Shown in pieces: positions 26,376-36,600 of a stretch of DNA of 64,000 bases (positions are counted from its first letter, which is position 1; each line of letters starts with the position of its first letter). Position numbers and translations under genes: made by a program. The notes below the pieces were generated by a model, which worked only from the letters and a program-made list of their open reading frames with translations, was not told the DNA's origin and made no database searches. The DNA is taken from contig NZ_CANNFH010000007.1 in NCBI RefSeq assembly GCF_947503875.1, forward strand, positions 1 through 64,000, given 5' to 3'. This DNA comes from an uncultured Polaribacter sp. Its GTDB lineage: Bacteria; Bacteroidota; Bacteroidia; Flavobacteriales; Flavobacteriaceae.

Positions 26376-26759
26376 ATGGAAAACACCAAAAACGGAGTGT
26401 TAAATGTGTTGGATACACCATTAGAACTTTGCTCCTGTAAGCCAAAAACTGGCTTTTTTAGAGATGGTTTTTGCAATACTAATATGCAAGATTCTGGTAC
26501 ACATGTGGTCTGTGCAGTTGTTACCGAAGAATTTTTAAAATATTCTTTATCTAAAGGAAACGATTTAATTACGCCTATACCCTTTTATAATTTTCCGGGT
26601 TTAAAACCAGGAGACAAATGGTGCTTATGCGTTTCTAGATGGAAAGAAGCAGAAAAAGCGAGAGTTGCTCCTTTAGTAGATTTAAAAGCGACTCATAAAG
26701 TGGCCTTAAAATATGTTTCTTTAGAATTGCTTAAAAAATATGCTTTTGTGATTGTATAA
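26376..26759 (+). CDS. DUF2237 family protein
   Basis: A 127-residue protein of the DUF2237 family, recognised from NVLDTPLELCSCKPKTGFFR, the middle DSGTHVVCAVVTEEFLKYS and PGDKWCLCVSRWKEA...APLVDLKATH. Conserved Cys pairs suggest metal or redox chemistry, but no function has been established. It starts one base after the esterase stop codon and is probably co-transcribed with it. Confidence 0.88.
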   Translation: MENTKNGVLNVLDTPLELCSCKPKTGFFRDGFCNTNMQDSGTHVVCAVVTEEFLKYSLSKGNDLITPIPFYNFPGLKPGDKWCLCVSRWKEAEKARVAPLVDLKATHKVALKYVSLELLKKYAFVIV

Positions 26760-26876
26760 TATTTGATGTGTTGGATTTTGCATAACGTTAGTAAGAATTT
26801 ATTGCATTTGAAGTGTACAAGACTTTTATTAAGTAAGTTTTAAATGAAAATAAATTTTAAACGAAGGCGGTTAAAG

Positions 26877-27191
26877 TTATTGCTTATTTCCTAATATTTT
26901 CAGAAGTTTTTTCGGGTCTTGTCGATTATCCCAAAAAGCACTTATAATAATTTCTTCATCATATACTTTGTAGTAAATGCTAAAATTTCCTAAATAAGCA
27001 ACTCTTACATTTTTGAAATCAGTTTCCTAATAAATATAAGGGCTTTCTGCAATTTTTTTAGTTCTCTCTGAAGTTAATTTTATAAGTTTTTTTGAATATG
27101 TGGTTGATTTGTTTTTCTTAACCCAATATTCTAAAATTCCGACGAATTGTATATCAGCAATTCTTGTCCAAATTACATTGCGTTTAGCCAT
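26877..27191 (-). pseudogene. RelE/ParE-family toxin interrupted by an in-frame TAG
   Basis: Reading the minus strand from the ATG at 27191 gives a 104-codon frame (MAKRNVIWTRIADIQFVGIL...), but codon 55 is TAG at 27027-27029. The frame then continues through TDFKNVRVAYLGNFSIYYKV and ISAFWDNRQDPKKLL to a stop at 26877, both typical of Bacteroidetes ParE/RelE toxins. It overlaps the end of the antitoxin gene by 19 nt, the usual toxin-antitoxin arrangement. Either a single nonsense mutation inactivated the toxin, or this is a sequencing error. Confidence 0.85.
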
Positions 27192-27415
27192 TCCAGATTT
27201 CTTTTATTCATCGCTTCTTGAGAAATCAACGTTCCGTCTTTTATATCCTTTTCGCTCATTTCTAACATTAACTTCTGCTCATTAGTTAATTCCACAATTT
27301 CTGATTCAGATTTGCTAGATGAAATTAATTTATCAAGTGCTTCTAAAAATTCTTTATTATTAATTGAAAGAATTTTGTCAATTAATCCGGTTCTTATTTT
27401 GTCAACTGTTGCCAT
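27173..27415 (-). CDS. Probable antitoxin partner of the interrupted toxin
   Basis: An 80-residue, acidic, helical protein (KIRTGLIDKILSINNKEFLE, then ELTNEQKLMLEMSEKDIKDG). Its size, position upstream of and overlapping the toxin frame, and the LSEKDIKDGTLIS-type tail are those of small Bacteroidetes antitoxins paired with RelE/ParE toxins. No DNA-binding motif is obvious. It remains intact although the toxin is not, consistent with toxin loss being tolerated once the antitoxin is retained. Confidence 0.75.
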   Translation of the reverse strand: MATVDKIRTGLIDKILSINNKEFLEALDKLISSSKSESEIVELTNEQKLMLEMSEKDIKDGTLISQEAMNKRNLEWLNAM

Positions 27416-27534
27416 TTTGCTATGCTTTTGTATTCTAAATATGCGAAATTCTATCGGTTTTTACTAATGTTGCACAACTAGATATAAAATAACACACATT
27501 TAAAGTCGTTCTATATTTGTTGTTACTAAATAGA

Positions 27535-28032
27535 ATGAAATTAGCGTTAAATAACAAAGGTGATTTAAATTTTAAAATAATTCTAATAAGCTTATTGTTT
27601 TTAGAATTACTAAGCTGCTATTTTGCCTATTTTACATTGGGTGAAGTAAAGCAATTTCTATTTATTTTAATTTTATTTCTAAATGTTATTCCGTTTTTAT
27701 TCTATTATTTACGCAAAAAAGTAACCTCTTTATTTTTTGCATTCATTATTGGGTTAGTCATTATCCCTTATCAATCTTTTTTAGTTTTTAAATGGTTTAC
27801 ATTAAAAAACGAATCTGCAACACTTATAGCTTATATTGATAATTACAAAAGTAAGAATGGTGAATTTCCTGAAAGTATTGCTGATTATTCTTTTGAAAAT
27901 CAAAAATTGACTAGAAATTTTTCTTATCATCTACAATCTAATGACTACAGACTTTACTATTATATAGGAACAAAAGGAACAACTCATTTTTATTCTAGTA
28001 AAATTAACAAATGGGAATATTACCCAGATTAG
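27535..28032 (+). CDS. Unrecognised membrane protein with pilin-like C-terminal segment
   Basis: 165 residues from the ATG at 27535; a TTG at 27517 is in frame but weaker. Three hydrophobic segments lie in the first 100 residues (FKIILISLLFLELLSCYFAY, FLFILILFLNVIPFLFYYL, SLFFAFIIGLVIIPYQSFLV). They are followed by a soluble tail, ATLIAYIDNYKSKNGEFPES, which resembles the region found after the helix in type II/IV pseudopilins. No family is assigned. Divergent from the antitoxin gene, 119 bp away. Confidence 0.65.
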   Translation: MKLALNNKGDLNFKIILISLLFLELLSCYFAYFTLGEVKQFLFILILFLNVIPFLFYYLRKKVTSLFFAFIIGLVIIPYQSFLVFKWFTLKNESATLIAYIDNYKSKNGEFPESIADYSFENQKLTRNFSYHLQSNDYRLYYYIGTKGTTHFYSSKINKWEYYPD

Positions 28033-28075
28033 AAAATAAATATTCAATTTTTTACTTCAGTTTTCTTCAATAAAG

Positions 28076-28083
28076 TATCTTCG
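28076..28083 (+). promoter_or_regulatory. Possible -7 promoter element
   Basis: TATCTTCG, one mismatch from the Bacteroidetes TAnnTTTG -7 consensus, ends 8 bp before the EamA gene ATG. No convincing -33 element was found, so this is tentative. Confidence 0.35.
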
Positions 28084-28091
28084 CGCGCATT

Positions 28092-28991
28092 ATGTGGATG
28101 TATTTAGGTTTATTAGCGGCATTGTTTTTAGGTTTGCACAATTTGTGCAAAAAACATGCGGTACAAGGCAATGAAGTTTTTCCTGTTTTATTAGGAACAA
28201 TTTTAGCGGGTTTTATGGTTTTTGTTCCTTTTTTTATTGGATCTATTTATTATCCTGATGCTACTAAAGAACTTGGTTTTTTTATTGATACCATTCCTTT
28301 AAAAACCCATGGTTTTATTTTTATAAAATCGATGATTATGGCGAGTTCTTGGGTTTTAGCTTATCAGGCTTTAAAACATTTACCCATAACAATTGTTGCG
28401 CCTATACGTTCTGCAGGACCCTTTTTCACCTTTATTGGGGCGATAATTATCTATAAAGAATCGCCTAACTTTTTACAATGGATTGGTTTCTTTGTAATTA
28501 TACTCTCTGTTTTATTGTATTCTAAAATTGGAAAAAAAGAAGGGATTATTTTTAAACGCAATAAATGGATTTTCGCCATAATTGGAGCAACTTTTTTAGG
28601 TGCTTTAAGTGGTTTGTATGATAAGTTTTTGGTGCAAAGTTTGTTTTTGAATCCGCAAACCTTGCAATTTTGGTTCTGTTTTTATACCATATTAATTTTA
28701 CTGGTTATATTAAGTATTACTTGGTTTCCTTATCAAGAAAAAAGAAAGGCTTTTACGTTTAGATGGACTATTATTGGTGTTGGTATTTTATTACAAACCG
28801 CAGATTACTTCTATTTTAAAGCGCTACAAGATCCTGAGGCTTTAATTATGTTACTTTCTGCTATTAAAAGAAGTCAGTTAATTATTGCTGTGGTTGTTGG
28901 TGGCTTACTTTTTAAAGAACAAAATAAACGTAAAAAATTAGTCCCTCTTTTTGGTATTCTGTTGGGTGTTTTCTTGATTTTGTATGCTTAG
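28092..28991 (+). CDS. EamA/DMT family transporter
   Basis: A 299-residue inner-membrane protein with ten hydrophobic segments in two repeats of five, the EamA (drug/metabolite transporter) layout. Repeat boundaries are visible at IVAPIRSAGPFFTFIGAII and ALIMLLSAIKRSQLIIAVVV, each preceding a helix typical of the fold. Length is normal. Substrate cannot be inferred. It is a single gene on the plus strand. Confidence 0.9.
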   Translation: MWMYLGLLAALFLGLHNLCKKHAVQGNEVFPVLLGTILAGFMVFVPFFIGSIYYPDATKELGFFIDTIPLKTHGFIFIKSMIMASSWVLAYQALKHLPITIVAPIRSAGPFFTFIGAIIIYKESPNFLQWIGFFVIILSVLLYSKIGKKEGIIFKRNKWIFAIIGATFLGALSGLYDKFLVQSLFLNPQTLQFWFCFYTILILLVILSITWFPYQEKRKAFTFRWTIIGVGILLQTADYFYFKALQDPEALIMLLSAIKRSQLIIAVVVGGLLFKEQNKRKKLVPLFGILLGVFLILYA

Positions 28992-29313
28992 GAAGTTTGG
29001 ATAGTTGTAAAGTTGTAAAGTTGAAAAGTTTATAAAGTTTATAAAGTTGGAAAGTTTTTAAGTTGGAAGGTTTTAAAGTTAAAATTTGTTCTTTGGTTTG
29101 TAAAGATTTTTAAAAACTATTTTATGAATTATTTTTACTTTAGTAAGTAAACAGGAGTTACTTTACAATAAAGCATTAAGCATCAAACAAGTTTAGCCGT
29201 GATTGAAACCCTTCGACTCCGCTCAGGACAGGCTAATGTTTGAGCTCTCCCGCTTTCTCGCGGGAAGCGAGTGTTGAAAGCGCGAATGGCTTCAAATAAA
29301 AATTATTGAAATA
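28992..29313. repeat. Gene-free stretch with simple repeats and a composite palindromic element
   Basis: Two parts. 28994-29085 is made of 8-9-bp units (GTTGTAAA, GTTTATAAA, AAGTTGGAAG). 29195-29292 is an element bounded by GATTGAAAC and GAAAGCGCG; it contains TTCGACTCCGCTCAGGACAG (palindromic repeat core) and the hairpin CCCGC TTTCTC GCGGG. The same outer bounds occur at 50105-50182 and 52621-52730. No gene is seen. Confidence 0.7.
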
Positions 29314-30849
29314 TTACCAATCTATTGGAAAATAGTCTTTTAAGAATTTACCACACCAATGTTTGCCTGTATTTATGCCATCAATTAAGGGATCCATAAC
29401 TCTTGCAGCGCCATCTACAATGTCTAAAGGTGGTTGAAAATCGTGCGTTTCTGCTTTCTTTTTTGCCAATTCTGCAGGATCTTCATCTGTAACCCAACCT
29501 GTGTCTACTGCATTCATGTAAATACCAGATTTTGCAAAGGTACTTGCAGATGTGTGCGTTAACATGTTTAATGCGGCTTTTGCCATATTTGTGTGTGGAT
29601 GCCTGTCTTCTTTCTTAAAACGATGAAACTTGCCTTCCATTGCAGTTACATTGATAATGTGTTTTTTGCCCGTGTTTTCTTTCATCATTAAATTAGACAA
29701 ACGATTGCATAAAACAAAAGGTGCTACTGCATTTACCAACTGTACTTCTACCATTTCTGTGGTTTCAATTTGGCCTAATTTTAAACGCCAACTGTTGGTT
29801 TTTCTTAAATCTACTTGTTGTAAATCTGCATCTAACTCGCCTTCTGGAAAAACTTCTGCAGTTTGCAAAGAATTATCAAAACTATACGGAATTTGAGATA
29901 ATTCTGCTGAATTTCTTAAACCAATACCTGGTTCTGGACCATGCCAAGTTACAGGTAAAACATTGTTTTTACTCGTTTTTGCTGTGGAAACGCTTAAATT
30001 TTGCAATTCGTCTAAACAACTTTTATGCGCTTTTAATAAGGTTTGTGCTTTTTTAGGCAGTTGCTCTAAAGGTTTCTTTTCATTTTCCATTAAATGGAAG
30101 TAAAATCCAGAAGGTCTTCTAACCGTTTGTGCTGCATTATTTATAAGAATATCTAGTCTTTTGTATTGTTGTTCTATATAATTACAAAAAATTTCTACAC
30201 TTGGTATGTGTCTTAAATCTAAACCATGAATGTGCAAACGATGGCTCCAGTCTTTATAATCTTCTTCTTTAGAAAAACGAATGGCAGAATCTGCAGGAAA
30301 ACGTGTGGTTGCAATAACAGTGGCACCTGCGCGCAAACACATTAAGGTAATATGATACCCGATTTTTAAACGTGAACCTGTAATTACTGCGACTTGGTCT
30401 GTTAAATCTGCGGTTTGAAAACGTTTTGCATAATTTAAATCGCCACATGCTGAGCACATTGTATCATAAAAATGATGCAATTTGGTAAATGGTGTTTTAC
30501 AAACGTAACAGTTTCTTGCCGATTTTAATTCTGGTGTGTCTTCTGGTATTGCTGCAGCACTCAATAATTTTGGAGCTACAAATAAAGCTGCTTCTCTTGC
30601 AGAACGAATTCCTGTTGATTTTCTAGCGTGTTTATCGCTTTCTATTTGCTTGCGTTTTGCCGCTTTTTTTGCATCTTTTCTTCTGCGCTGAAACTCGTCT
30701 CTATTTGGGCGAGAAAGTTCTCCTGCAACCTTAAATAAAGCAACTCTTTGTTCTTCTGGTAATTCAAATAACTGATTTGTATCATCTAAATACTTTTGAA
30801 GTGTGTTGATACAAATTTCTATTTCTTTATTATGTTTTTTATCGCTCAT
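29314..30849 (-). CDS. Large SDR-fold protein with zinc-finger insertion and missing catalytic Tyr
   Basis: 511 residues, twice the usual short-chain dehydrogenase length. Residues 1-105 are charged and helical. A two-Cys-pair motif follows (CYVC at about 113-116, CSAC at about 133-136), likely a zinc site. A Rossmann SDR domain follows, with [10 protein letters not shown] at about 155-164 (instead of TGxxxGIG), [11 protein letters not shown] and [14 protein letters not shown]. Where SDR enzymes have YxxxK, this protein has TNMAK (about 416-420), so the catalytic Tyr is replaced by Thr although the Lys is kept. NAD(P) binding is plausible; classical oxidoreductase activity is doubtful. Located 12 bp downstream of a DEAD-box helicase gene on the same strand, and possibly co-transcribed with it. 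Confidence 0.88.
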   Translation of the reverse strand: MSDKKHNKEIEICINTLQKYLDDTNQLFELPEEQRVALFKVAGELSRPNRDEFQRRRKDAKKAAKRKQIESDKHARKSTGIRSAREAALFVAPKLLSAAAIPEDTPELKSARNCYVCKTPFTKLHHFYDTMCSACGDLNYAKRFQTADLTDQVAVITGSRLKIGYHITLMCLRAGATVIATTRFPADSAIRFSKEEDYKDWSHRLHIHGLDLRHIPSVEIFCNYIEQQYKRLDILINNAAQTVRRPSGFYFHLMENEKKPLEQLPKKAQTLLKAHKSCLDELQNLSVSTAKTSKNNVLPVTWHGPEPGIGLRNSAELSQIPYSFDNSLQTAEVFPEGELDADLQQVDLRKTNSWRLKLGQIETTEMVEVQLVNAVAPFVLCNRLSNLMMKENTGKKHIINVTAMEGKFHRFKKEDRHPHTNMAKAALNMLTHTSASTFAKSGIYMNAVDTGWVTDEDPAELAKKKAETHDFQPPLDIVDGAARVMDPLIDGINTGKHWCGKFLKDYFPIDW

Positions 30850-30860
30850 TGATGATAAAA

Positions 30861-32201
30861 TTACTTCTTTTTCTTCTTTTTTGAAACTTCTGTTGTACTA
30901 CTAGCTGTTTTTACATTTGCTAAATAATTCGCCAATATTTTATCTACCAATTCATCTTTTGTTAAATGATGAAATATGGTTTTTATTTGCGCTTTAAAAT
31001 CCTCTGAAACTTGTTTGTTAGGTTTTGTTTTAAAAATTTTATTCGCCCAAATTAAACCATTATTTTCCTCTATAGACTTTGCGTCTGCTTTTTTAAATCG
31101 TTCAAAACGGATGTCTAATTCATATTCAAAATCGGCAATATCTTGTACTTCTTCTTCCTGAATAATGGTTAGTGAAAGTCCGCTTGCTCCTGCTCTAGCT
31201 GTTCTTCCACTTCTGTGCACATACGCATCATACGTGTCTGGTAAATGATAATTTACAACATAAGAAAGGTCTTTAACATCAATACCTCTTGCAGCCAAAT
31301 CTGTTGCCACTAAAATATCTAAATGGCCATCTCTAAACTGATTCATAATTCGATCTCGAATGCCTTGAGTTAAGCTTCCATGAATTGCACCCGATGAAAA
31401 TTTATTTATAGCCAGTTTTTTAGCCAATTTATTAACTGCTGCTTTTGTTTTACAGAAAATAATACCACGTTTACCAGCATTAGAATTTAAGAAATGTAAT
31501 AAAACTTCTAATTTTTCTATGGGTTCTACAACCACATATTTGTGGTCAATTCCTTCATGCCCTAAAGATTCCATATTTACTTTTATTTGAAGTATTTCTT
31601 TAGACATGTAATTGTTTACCAATTGTTTAATTCCACCAGATAAGGTTGCTGTAAACAGTAATGTTCTTCTTTTTTTAGGAATTTCTTTAATAATTAAATC
31701 TAAACCTTCTTTTAGAGCACTTACCATTTCATCTGCTTCATCTAAAATGAAATAAGCAATATTTTTAAGGTTTACAGCTTCTCTTTTTACTAAATCTGCT
31801 AATCTACCAGGAGTTGCAACAATAATGTGTGTGTCTTGTTTTAAGCGTTCTATTTGAGGTTTAATGGGAATTCCGCCACAAATTGAGGCAATAGAAATAG
31901 CAGGAATATATTTTGCAAACGCTTCTAAATTACTAGCAATTTGCTGACCTAACTCTCTTGTTGGCGCTAAAATTACAGCTTGAACTTCTTTGTTTTTCGT
32001 ATCAATTAATTGCAATAAAGGCAAACCAAAAGCTGCAGTTTTACCTGTTCCTGTTTTTGCCAAACCCACAACATCTGCTGTTTTGTTTAATAAAACTGGA
32101 ATTACTTTTTCTTGAACCTCTGTGGGTTTAGAGATATTTAAATCGGCTAAACCTTTTTGAAGTTCTTCTTGAATTCCTAAATCTGAAAACTGCTTTGACA
32201 T
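30861..32201 (-). CDS. DEAD-box RNA helicase
   Basis: A 446-residue ATP-dependent RNA helicase. Q-motif [19 protein letters not shown], motif I AKTGTGKT (about 49), Ia [10 protein letters not shown], motif II DEAD (about 152), motif III TATLSGG, and C-terminal [17 protein letters not shown] and [10 protein letters not shown] are all present. The last about 70 residues are basic and end in a run of Lys, as in RhlE-type helicases; probable role in ribosome assembly or RNA decay. A second helicase gene lies directly upstream (29-bp gap). Confidence 0.95.
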   Translation of the reverse strand: MSKQFSDLGIQEELQKGLADLNISKPTEVQEKVIPVLLNKTADVVGLAKTGTGKTAAFGLPLLQLIDTKNKEVQAVILAPTRELGQQIASNLEAFAKYIPAISIASICGGIPIKPQIERLKQDTHIIVATPGRLADLVKREAVNLKNIAYFILDEADEMVSALKEGLDLIIKEIPKKRRTLLFTATLSGGIKQLVNNYMSKEILQIKVNMESLGHEGIDHKYVVVEPIEKLEVLLHFLNSNAGKRGIIFCKTKAAVNKLAKKLAINKFSSGAIHGSLTQGIRDRIMNQFRDGHLDILVATDLAARGIDVKDLSYVVNYHLPDTYDAYVHRSGRTARAGASGLSLTIIQEEEVQDIADFEYELDIRFERFKKADAKSIEENNGLIWANKIFKTKPNKQVSEDFKAQIKTIFHHLTKDELVDKILANYLANVKTASSTTEVSKKKKKK

Positions 32202-32229
32202 ATTGTATTTTTTTGAAAATAATTGAATT

Positions 32230-33540
32230 TTAAACTTTATAAATTCTAACTTTTTTCTTTTTTAAACGTGAGTTATTAAGTTGGTCTACTAATTTATTGC
32301 TTAAGGTTGCAGGCACTGCTACAAAAGCACAATCTTGTTTCAGTTCTATTATACCTAATTCGTTTTTACCTAATTTACCTTGTTTTATAAACAAACCAGC
32401 AATATCTCCTTTAGAAATTTTATCTTTTCTACCACCAGAAATGAATAAAGTTTCCCAAAAAACAGCTTCTCTTTCTGCTTGTTTAGAAATGTTTTGTATG
32501 CTTTCTTCTTTTATGAATTCTGGCAAACGTTCGTCTTTCCATTTTAAAATAAACGCAGTTCCTTCTGCAGCAACTCTTGCTGTTCGTCCGTTTCTGTGTG
32601 TAAATTCTTCTACGGCTTGTGGCAATTCATAGTGAATTATAAAATCCATTTGAGGCACATCTATACCTCTTGCAGCTAAATCTGTAGCAACCAAAAGTTG
32701 GTTGGTACCGTTTCTGAATTTTATTAAAGAACGTTCTCTGTCTTTTTGTTCCATTCCTCCACTAAAACACCCATGTTTTATATCTTTTGTTTCCAAAAAG
32801 TTGCTTAACGTATTAATTGTATCTTTTAAATTACAGAAGATAATTCCTTGTTTATTGCCTATAAAATTTAATAAATGTAATAAGGTGTTTTGCTTATTTT
32901 TTGCAGGAGAAACAACTGTTTTAATTTGTAATTTAGAAGTAGTTGCTTTTAAATAATTAACAATGTTTGGTTTTTGTAATGCTACAAAATCAGGAATCTC
33001 AACTCCTTGTGTTGCAGAAGTTAAGATTCGTTTATTTAAAGTAGTTAATTCATTTATTATGCCACGCATTTCATACTCAAAACCAACCTCTAAAGACTTA
33101 TCAAATTCATCTAAAACTAAGGTTTTAATGTATTCTTTAGAAAAACGTTCGTTTGCAAAATGGTCTGATATTCTTCCTGGAGTTCCAATTAAAATGGCTG
33201 GCAAATGTTTCAATTCTATTTTGTCTTTAGACATAGGCCTACCACCATAAACAGCATTTACTTTAAAACCAGAACCCATAGAACGTATTACTTGCTCTAT
33301 TTGTATTGCCAATTCGCGAGAAGGAACTAATATTAAAGCCTGAATTTCTTCTAAATTCGGATCTAAAAACTCTAATAATGGTAAGGCAAAGGCCAAAGTT
33401 TTTCCTGTTCCTGTTGGCGATAATAATATTACATTATCATTTTTACGTATGGTAGCAACTGCTTCTTCTTGCATTCTATTCAACTGCGTAATACCCAGTT
33501 TTTGCAAGATTTCTTGTTGATTTTTAATTTGATTAGCCAT
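32230..33540 (-). CDS. DEAD-box RNA helicase, DbpA-like
   Basis: A 436-residue helicase. Motif I SPTGTGKT (about 43), motif II is DEFD (about 143, a variant of DEAD), SAT motif ILTSATQ, HRNGRTARVAAEG. The C-terminal about 60 residues (ISKGDIAGLFIKQGKLGKNE, then VRIYKV) match the DbpA RNA-binding domain, which in E. coli targets hairpin 92 of 23S rRNA. The DEFD variant keeps the Asp-Glu pair needed for ATP hydrolysis. First gene of a helicase pair; a TATATTTG element lies 25 bp upstream of its start. Confidence 0.93.
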   Translation of the reverse strand: MANQIKNQQEILQKLGITQLNRMQEEAVATIRKNDNVILLSPTGTGKTLAFALPLLEFLDPNLEEIQALILVPSRELAIQIEQVIRSMGSGFKVNAVYGGRPMSKDKIELKHLPAILIGTPGRISDHFANERFSKEYIKTLVLDEFDKSLEVGFEYEMRGIINELTTLNKRILTSATQGVEIPDFVALQKPNIVNYLKATTSKLQIKTVVSPAKNKQNTLLHLLNFIGNKQGIIFCNLKDTINTLSNFLETKDIKHGCFSGGMEQKDRERSLIKFRNGTNQLLVATDLAARGIDVPQMDFIIHYELPQAVEEFTHRNGRTARVAAEGTAFILKWKDERLPEFIKEESIQNISKQAEREAVFWETLFISGGRKDKISKGDIAGLFIKQGKLGKNELGIIELKQDCAFVAVPATLSNKLVDQLNNSRLKKKKVRIYKV

Positions 33541-33564
33541 TGCTGTATAATTTTAAAAAGTGCA

Positions 33565-33572
33565 CAAATATA
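33565..33572 (-). promoter_or_regulatory. Probable -7 promoter element of the helicase genes
   Basis: On the minus strand TATATTTG matches the Bacteroidetes TAnnTTTG -7 consensus exactly, 25 bp upstream of the ATG at 33540. A TTTA about 16 bp further upstream could be a weak -33 element. Confidence 0.55.
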
Positions 33573-33637
33573 GGCAGACTTGTTGGGTTAAAGAATTATT
33601 ACAAGCATTTGTAATTTTTTTTCTAAAAAGCATAAAA

Positions 33638-33667
33638 AAATACCACTGTTATCCAACAGTGGTATTT
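33638..33667 (-). terminator. Rho-independent terminator after the GH81 gene
   Basis: A perfect 13-bp stem, AAATACCACTGTT with AACAGTGGTATTT, around a 4-nt loop (ATCC or its complement), with T-runs on both sides, so it could act in both directions. It lies 24 bp past the GH81 stop codon (minus strand). Confidence 0.85.
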
Positions 33668-33690
33668 ATGATTTTTTTTAAAAGTTAAAC

Positions 33691-36600
33691 TTATCGTTTC
33701 ATTATTTTTTTAAGACTGATAACATTTTCGCCATATATTTTTACAATATAAATGCCATTAGAAATATCTTTTAAAGAAATATCAATAAAAGAATTCGTTG
33801 TTTCATATACTCTTTTACCAAGTGTGGAATAAATTTCAACCTTTTGAATTGTACTTGTTTTAGAACTTATAGAAATTTTGTCTTTTGTAGGGTTTGGAAA
33901 CAACTGAATAGATGAATCAAAGATCTCATTCACAGTTTTTAAAGTACAATTTTCTCCAACAGTATATGTAAAGTATTTTGTAACGGCTAAACCACCAGCA
34001 AAAGCCAATTTACAAGCATAACTTATAGTTTGTCCGTCTGTAAAACCACTTACAGTTTTAGAAAATTTATTTCCAGAAATTTTGTCCATTTGTACCTCAT
34101 TAAAAGGACTTTGTTTCCATAGAAACGCAATAACATCTGTTTTATCAGTATCTAACAACTCAAAAGTAAAAGTTACTGCTGTTCCATCTGTTTTAAAATC
34201 ATAGGTATAACCCAAACTAAAAGCACCTTGTTGTGCATCTGAACTATTTCCAGCACATTCTGTACTTAAATCTGCTTTTGTTGTAACCTCAATTTCTATT
34301 GAATTGTTAACTGCTTTATTTCCTGTTAAATCAGCGGCATCAATTTGAAAATTATAAGTAGTTTCTGCAGTTAAATTTGCAATTATTAAAGATTTTTGAG
34401 TTCCTGAGTTTCCTGTAATACTTGTTTTGTTAGCATTATAATTGGCTTCATAAACAACTGTACCAGAATTGTCATTAGCTTGTACTAATAATTCTACAGA
34501 ATTAGAGGTAACATTCCCTAAAGTTGCTGTAAAATTTGTTGGTGCTTCTGTATCTCCAGAATTTTCTCCACAGTTTTCTCCAACAACATAGCTTATGTAT
34601 TTGGTAACAGACAATCCACCAGCAAAAGCAAATTTACATGCATACGTTATGGTTTCTCCTTTTGTAAAACCATTAATTTTTTTGGTGAATTTTAAACCAG
34701 TAGTATTTTCCATTTGTGTTTCTGCAAAAGGAGTTTGTTGCCATAAAAAAGCAATAACACCTTGTTTATCGGTATCTAACAATTCAAAAGAAATGGTTAC
34801 TGTATTACCAACAGTTTCAAAATTAGCCTTATAACCTTTAGAAAATGCTCCTTGCTGTGCAGCATTTGAAGATTCTGAACAAGACACTACTTCCTCAACA
34901 TCTAAAATTATAACTTCTGATGTAGTTTTAGCATTTTTATTATCTGTTGCAACTGCAGTAATTGCATGACTTCCAATACTAGCATTTTCCCAATCTAAGC
35001 GATAAGGTTCTGTTGCATCCTCTCCTATTTTTGTAGTTCCATCATAAAATTCTACTAAAGTAATGTTACCATCTAAATCGCTTGCAGTTGCTGTTATTTT
35101 AATTGTTTTATTTTCTTCAAACGTGCTATTATTACTTGGAGAAGTAATGGCAACTGTAGGGTTTGTATTTCCCGTTTTGGAAACAATTACTAGAACTTCA
35201 TCAAAATCAGTGTAATTGCCATCATTTACTGTTAATTTAAACTTGTAGACACCTTCTTCTAAATTTGATATAATAGGAGATGTTTCTGTAAAACCGTTAA
35301 AAATTACAGTTGTTGGTCCATAAATTTGTTCCCATAAATAGGTAATATTTTTATTTTCTGGATGCTTGCTTAATGAACCATCTAAATTTGCATTAGTAGC
35401 TGGCGAAATTACAGTTACATTTTCTCCAGCATTTGCTGTAGGAAGAGTAAAATCAAATGGTTCTTTATAAGTAAACGTCATTTTACCAAGATTGAATTCG
35501 CCATCACTAAAAAATAATCTTAATACATTTTCTCCTTTGGTAAGCGCAATATCAGAAACAGTTTTTGAACTCCAAGAATCCCATCCTCCAGTGCTAGAAA
35601 CCTTAAAATCTGTGCTTATTTTTTTACCTTCAACTTCAAAAAAGAAAGGGCCACCACCATTATCGTTTCCAGAAGCATACCTAAAATTCAAATTATATAA
35701 GCCTGCAGTTGCAACATTTACAGAATATTCTAGCCATTCTCCAGAAGAAATCCAACCCACAGTTTCTCCTTCTCCATTAATTGATGCAACATCTACGTTT
35801 TCACTTGTTCTAAAGTTCCCATTGTTACCAACAGAAGTATCTACATAAGCAATATTTTGTCCTAAACCACCTTCAAATTTATCATATTCACCAGATTCTA
35901 TAGTTCCTGGAATTGCAAATGGAGTTCCAGAAAACGGAACTTGTTCTCCAACTTGGATGCTGACGATATTAGTGACATTAAACTTATCTCCTTCATAAAT
36001 TTTAGCATACATTCCATGAATTCCTAATGAAAGATTTTCTGCTTTAATTGAATAAGGAGCAGTTGTGTCTTCTCCTAAAAAAGTTTCTCCATCAAAAAAT
36101 GCTACTTTCGTAATTCCTGTGCCTGAAACTGTTGCAGATAAATTGATACTACCGTTGGGAAATGCTTGTTTAAAATCGGATGAAAGCGTTCCTGTTGAAT
36201 TAACATCTAAACTTGTAGCCATTTTATTTGCAGGAACATTTAAATTGTAACCATCTGAGAATGTAACCGTAATTGCTGTATTTGAATAATTATGTGCGAC
36301 ATATATTTTTTCTGAATCCTTAGTAAAAACAGTTGCAATAGGATAATTAGCCGTAATTGTAGCATCTACAATACCCAAAGCATTTATGCTGTGTAACCAA
36401 TGATAGGTTTGAGCGTCTGAAATGCCAAATTTTAAATTCCTATTTGGATTAGAATTATACAAATCTATTGCCGCTTGTGAATCTATTAGAGATAAATATT
36501 TCCAATAGGTATCATGCCATAAATTTGGATTTTCTTCATTACTTAGAATTCCTGTATTTACAGAAATTTCATTCCACAATTCTTTTGCATAGTTTTGATT

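Noticed and set aside
29314..30849. Assignment of the 511-aa protein as a normal SDR enzyme
   Set aside because: The catalytic Tyr is absent and the N-terminal half is unlike SDR enzymes, so only fold similarity is claimed.
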